This document shows positions 18,201 to 20,958 of a stretch of 20,958 bases of DNA, piece after piece; position 1 is the first letter of the stretch; each line of letters starts with the position of its first letter. The DNA is from Ministeria vibrans ATCC 50519 (lineage: Eukaryota > Opisthokonta > Filasterea): contig CALSCP010000099.1 in the NCBI GenBank assembly GCA_943704425.1, positions 78,383 to 99,340 of the forward strand, written 5' to 3'. The notes under the pieces are model-generated. The model saw nothing but the letters and a program-made list of their open reading frames with translations. It had not been told where the DNA came from and searched no databases. Position numbers and translations under genes: made by a program.

Positions 18201-20958
18201 TAAAGCCCAAGTATCCACTTGCGCACATGCACGAATATCGATCTACTTGGTCCATGCAGCTTGCGCCATTCGAGCATGGGCTTGAAGCACACTCGTCCAT
18301 CTCAGACTCACACAATATTCCCGTGAAACCGCTTGCACAAGTACACAGGTAGCCATTGACAGAATCGACACAAACAGCTCCATTTGAGCAAGGACTCGAC
18401 GCACACTCGTTCACATTGGTCTCACAGCTAATGCCAACATAACCGTCCCCACATACGCACACAAAGCCATCAATATCATTGAGGCATGTGGCAGTACTTA
18501 AGCACGGGCTCGAGGCGCACTCGTCCATGTCAGATTCACACTGGAGACCAGTGAAGCCAACAAGACAGTCACACGCAAAAGCATTCGGAGATTCAATGCA
18601 TGCCGCACCATTGACACAGGGTGACGAGGCGCATTCATTCATATCTGTTTCACATAAGTCACCAACAAAGCCGTTAGGACACGTACAATTGTGACCAAAC
18701 AGCGAATCACTACAGACCCCACCATTGGTGCACGGCTGCGACGCACACACGTCCAAATCAAACTGGCACATATCGCCTGCCGTGCCGCCAAGACAGTCGC
18801 ACGCAAACTCGTTGACCCCGTCCACACACGTGCCCGCATAGCGACACGGCGACGATGCGCATTCGTCCACATTGGTTTCGCACAGCACCCCCACATATCC
18901 AGGTACACAATCGCACGCAAACATATCTAGATGGTCCGTGCACGTCCCGCCAGACTGGCACGGTGAGGAATCGCACTCGTCAATCTCCACGTCACACACC
19001 GTTCCAGTGTACGCACTGCGACACGTGCAAACAAACCCGTCTACCACGTCGGTGCACGTCGCGTTGTTCTGACACGGACTCGACGCGCACTCGTTCGTGT
19101 TGGCCTCGCACCTCGCGCCAAAGTAGCCCGACGCGCACATACACGTGAAACCATCCACCTTGTCGGCGCAGGTAGCTCCATTCCAGCACGGACTCGACGC
19201 ACACTCATCAACGTCACTCTCGCACACAACACCCAGGTAGCCGGCGGCGCAGTCACACACAAAGATGCCCGTCGTGTCGTTGCACACCCCGCCATTTTGA
19301 CACGGCGACGACACGCACTTGCCAACGTCCGTTTCGCATTGTATGCCGGCATATCCGTACGGACATTCGCATGCAAACCCCTGATGACTATCGACGCAGG
19401 TGCCACCGTTGACACACGGCTGAGACGCACACACGTCCAAGTCGTACTCGCACACGTCTCCTACCGTACCGGCCAAACAATCGCACGAATACGTGTTGAC
19501 ATCATCAACACAGGTGCCTGCGTTGCGACATGGTGACGAAGCACACTCGTCCACGTTCGTTTCACACACGTCGCCCACAAACCCAGGACCACACAAGCAC
19601 GAAAAGCCATCGATTCGTGCAGTGCAAGCAGCAAAGTTTTGGCACGGCGACGAAGCACACTCGTTGATTTCCATGTCACAGAGTGTGCCGGTGTACGCAC
19701 TGCTGCAAGAGCATATGAATCCATCGATAATGTCCGCGCACGTTGCACCGTTCTGGCACGGACTTGATGCACACTCGTTCACATTAGTTTCGCAGTTGGT
19801 GCCAAAGTAGCCGGAAGCACAGATACAATCAAAGCGGTCGATATTATCAACGCAAGTCGCGCCGTTTGCACACGGACTCGAAACACAATCGTCAATATCA
19901 GATTCACACTGAATGCCCGTGAAGCCAACAACACAGAGACACTCAAAAGCGTCCAGCGAATCACTGCATGTACCACCATTTTGACACGGTGCAGACGAAC
20001 ACTTGCCGATGTCCGTTTCGCACTGTGTACCCACAAATCCGTGTCGACAAGCGCATAGAAATCCCTCGAGAGAGTCGCTGCAGACCCCACCATTGGTGCA
20101 CGGCTGCGACGCACACACGTCCAAATCAAACTGGCACATATCGCCTGCCGTGCCGCCAAGACAGTCGCACGCAAACTCGTTGACCCCGTCCACACACGTG
20201 CCCGCATAGCGACACGGCGACGATGCGCATTCGTCCACATTGGTTTCGCACAGCACCCCCACATATCCAGGTACACAATCGCACGCAAACATATCTAGAT
20301 GGTCCGTGCACGTCCCGCCAGACTGGCACGGTGAGGAATCGCACTCGTCAATCTCCACGTCACACACCGTTCCAGTGTACGCACTGCGACACGTGCAAAC
20401 AAACCCGTCTACCACGTCGGTGCACGTCGCGTTGTTCTGACACGGACTCGACGCGCACTCGTTCGTGTTGGCCTCGCACCTCGCGCCAAAGTAGCCCGAC
20501 GCGCACATACACGTGAAACCATCCACCTTGTCGGCGCAGGTAGCTCCATTCCAGCACGGACTCGACGCACACTCATCAACGTCACTCTCGCACACAACAC
20601 CCAGGTAGCCGGCGGCGCAGTCACACACAAAGATGCCCGTCGTGTCGTTGCACACCCCGCCATTTTGACACGGCGACGACACGCACTTGCCAACGTCCGT
20701 TTCGCATTGTATGCCGGCATATCCGTACGGACATTTGCATGCAAACCCCTGATGACTATCGACGCAGGTGCCACCGTTGACACACGGCTGAGACGCACAC
20801 ACGTCCAAGTCGTACTGGCACACGTCTCCTACCGTACCGGCCAAACAATCGCACGAATACGTGTTGACATCATCAACACAGGTGCCTGCGTTGCGACATG
20901 GTGACGAAGCACACTCGTCCACGTTCGTTTCACACACGTCGCCCACAAACCCAGGACG
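15274..20958 (-). CDS. Giant Notch-type EGF-repeat single-pass membrane protein (5' partial, about 43 EGF domains)
   Basis: Probable cell-surface receptor or adhesion protein. The frame is open from the window end to a stop at 15274-15276, about 1894 residues with no intron. The N-terminus lies outside. Some 35 consecutive EGF domains of 38 residues (114 nt) run without linkers, mostly with the calcium-binding start [DN]-x-[DN]-E and the form CASSPCxNGATC. Eight more variable EGF domains follow, interrupted by an unrecognised 132-residue segment (15700-16095). The transmembrane helix GVLAAIAIVAAIVGLIIVIC is at 15502-15567, followed by a basic stop-transfer stretch and a 75-residue tail. The tail has an NPF motif (15352-15360) and ends SSSV, a class I PDZ-ligand form. 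No LNR, ankyrin or DSL domain was seen here, so it is Notch-like only in its EGF array. Two 12-domain blocks are almost identical. It converges on the ZIP gene, 82 bp between stops. Confidence 0.93.
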   Translation of the reverse strand, partial: RPGFVGDVCETNVDECASSPCRNAGTCVDDVNTYSCDCLAGTVGDVCQYDLDVCASQPCVNGGTCVDSHQGFACKCPYGYAGIQCETDVGKCVSSPCQNGGVCNDTTGIFVCDCAAGYLGVVCESDVDECASSPCWNGATCADKVDGFTCMCASGYFGARCEANTNECASSPCQNNATCTDVVDGFVCTCRSAYTGTVCDVEIDECDSSPCQSGGTCTDHLDMFACDCVPGYVGVLCETNVDECASSPCRYAGTCVDGVNEFACDCLGGTAGDMCQFDLDVCASQPCTNGGVCSDSLEGFLCACRHGFVGTQCETDIGKCSSAPCQNGGTCSDSLDAFECLCVVGFTGIQCESDIDDCVSSPCANGATCVDNIDRFDCICASGYFGTNCETNVNECASSPCQNGATCADIIDGFICSCSSAYTGTLCDMEINECASSPCQNFAACTARIDGFSCLCGPGFVGDVCETNVDECASSPCRNAGTCVDDVNTYSCDCLAGTVGDVCEYDLDVCASQPCVNGGTCVDSHQGFACECPYGYAGIQCETDVGKCVSSPCQNGGVCNDTTGIFVCDCAAGYLGVVCESDVDECASSPCWNGATCADKVDGFTCMCASGYFGARCEANTNECASSPCQNNATCTDVVDGFVCTCRSAYTGTVCDVEIDECDSSPCQSGGTCTDHLDMFACDCVPGYVGVLCETNVDECASSPCRYAGTCVDGVNEFACDCLGGTAGDMCQFDLDVCASQPCTNGGVCSDSLFGHNCTCPNGFVGDLCETDMNECASSPCVNGAACIESPNAFACDCLVGFTGLQCESDMDECASSPCLSTATCLNDIDGFVCVCGDGYVGISCETNVNECASSPCSNGAVCVDSVNGYLCTCASGFTGILCESEMDECASSPCSNGASCMDQVDRYSCMCASGYLGFNCEVDMDECASSPCMNGATCTDHVNGFTCICAGGYFGTLCNTDINECVSSPCQNTGTCTDTIDGFTCACPSGAIGTLCETDVDVCASSPCSNGATCHDSLLGFSCVCASGFLGTDCTSNVDECTSSPCTNGASCTDGINGFVCTCVRGFTGVECGSEMDECASSPCSNGAICSDTVDSFACTCAIGFAGANCETDVDECASGPCLNGATCSDSVGLYLCVCPSGFTGVLCKSELNECASSPCSFGATCTDSVDGFTCVCTSGYTGILCESDVDECASTPCQNGADCTDAVNGFMCVCVVGFVGTHCETNVDECTSSPCKNGATCNDAIDGFSCLCALGFSGSRCETDVNECDSSPCQSGGTCSNDLGGFTCTCACGFEGVDCAVNTNECLSSPCHNGALCSDSVCEYTCECPFGYTGAHCETLLDLCASTPCLFGTCVQMDDQVVCACAALFTGALCDYSMDKCTPNPCRHGGRCVENPPANGSVSSEVACVCPAEFSGTLCELDVDECESSPCQHAGYCHNKFGDFGCVCLPGYIGKLCEAIHMACDSNPCLNGGTCMRAFSPVGSFTCQCPTGWSGTQCEFFSGCSVSPCGFGGTCHDLDQSGQYRCQCIDGYSGPTCDRCVSSHCQNGATCVSLTGDCTCTALWVGYFCETPSPCLSNLCRNGECKTYPPSRFTAADDFFCECPSPQSNYCGLLCAPCTRVDVEGLSSFQSFHIAGSNSPRGVGENITVLTHTRLGMIYGPEPDSVFLPETNVSPPGSTRLSAYLSIYATTMARVGIPSPAIGTGVYATRSGSTDRWMPQTPVFSGRRDAPKQAFYDFVGNVTFAVFVRTSCSDYPCENGGQCSPLGPTGFLCTCADAFSGTTCAQSASPTTPSAGVLAAIAIVAAIVGLIIVICAFRLYRAHCRRKEEPHPHGNSDTLQGGQGGCVTVNNTTLKRGEWDASFPNPFFLIGEFDDGTLTATYANNSSDSSSV
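15700..16095 (-). other. Unrecognised extracellular domain between EGF 42 and EGF 43
   Basis: This 132-residue segment of the EGF protein contains almost no Cys until its end and fits no family I can name. It starts RVDVEGLSSFQSFHIAG and ends with GNVTFAVFVRTS. Alternating hydrophobic stretches (ENITVLTHTRLGMIY, RLSAYLSIYATTMARVG, QAFYDFVGNVTFAVFV) suggest a beta-rich fold. It holds N-glycosylation sequons NIT, NVS and NVT. Confidence 0.6.
18713..19590 (-). repeat. Copy A of a 12-EGF (1368 bp) tandem duplication
   Basis: These 878 bp match 20081-20958 at an offset of exactly 1368 bp, which is 12 EGF domains of 114 bp. I found three differences (19368, 19449, 19590). Similarity drops sharply just below 18713, inside a codon run encoding an EGF C-S-D-S segment. 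Confidence 0.97.
20081..20958 (-). repeat. Copy B of the 12-EGF tandem duplication (runs off the window)
   Basis: Counterpart of 18713-19590, cut by the window edge. Relative to copy A it has changes at 20736 (Glu to Lys), 20817 (Glu to Gln) and the last base 20958 (Gly to Arg). No synonymous change was seen in about 290 codons. Confidence 0.97.

Noticed and set aside
17576-18352. 258-residue open frame on the + strand inside the EGF gene
   Set aside because: It is antisense to the EGF array. Its repeated HGLDAHSS pattern is just the reverse reading of the CASSPC-coding DNA.
15274-20958. Calling the EGF gene Notch
   Set aside because: No LNR, heterodimerisation, RAM or ankyrin regions occur around the membrane helix. 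Only the EGF array is Notch-like.
18713-20958. CRISPR-like regular repeat
   Set aside because: The 114-bp periodicity is coding EGF sequence within one open frame, with no spacer structure.

Overview
This is nuclear DNA from a eukaryote with compact, intron-rich genes. Introns are mostly 54-530 nt with GT-AG ends, and genes lie 46-300 bp apart on both strands. The proteins are animal-like: DIM1, MSH4, the COP9 subunit CSN6, an SLC38-type transporter, a ZIP transporter, an aquaporin, and a huge Notch-type EGF array on a one-pass membrane protein. I infer an opisthokont, most likely a single-celled relative of animals such as a choanoflagellate or ichthyosporean. The sequence alone does not settle the species.

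Layout, left to right: (1) the 3' end of an unrecognised + strand gene (to about 494). (2) A - strand SLC38/AVT-type amino acid transporter (580-3279, 6 exons, 449 aa), whose introns 4 and 5 are purine-repeat tracts on the + strand. (3) Across a 120-bp shared upstream region, the + strand rRNA dimethyladenosine transferase DIM1 (3400-4741, 6 exons, 306 aa). (4) Tail to tail with it, 46 bp away, the - strand meiotic MutS homologue MSH4 (4788-10705, 24 exons, 946 aa), with very AT-rich introns that carry a short interspersed repeat. (5) - strand CSN6 (11010-12469, 7 exons, 368 aa). (6) A - strand aquaporin (12656-13830, 6 exons, 266 aa) with an NPV first motif. (7) Across a 189-bp shared upstream region, a + strand ZIP metal transporter (14020-15191, 3 exons, 351 aa). 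(8) Tail to tail with it, the - strand EGF-repeat receptor (15274 to beyond the window end, intronless here, about 43 EGF domains).

The genes do not form one pathway. Most are housekeeping (rRNA methylation, COP9 signalosome, solute, water and metal transport). MSH4 points to meiosis. The EGF protein is a candidate adhesion or signalling receptor. I rebuilt all spliced models by hand from splice signals, reading frame and family alignment recalled from knowledge. Each of the six complete models closes in frame from ATG to stop.

The strongest unusual signals are: a 12-EGF (1368 bp) near-identical tandem duplication nested over an older 6-EGF period; two transporter introns with no sense-strand AG before the acceptor; an undescribed short repeat in MSH4 introns, one copy of which ends exactly at a splice acceptor; microexons of 17-22 nt; and the NPV aquaporin. 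I saw no tRNA, rRNA, CRISPR or autonomous transposon.
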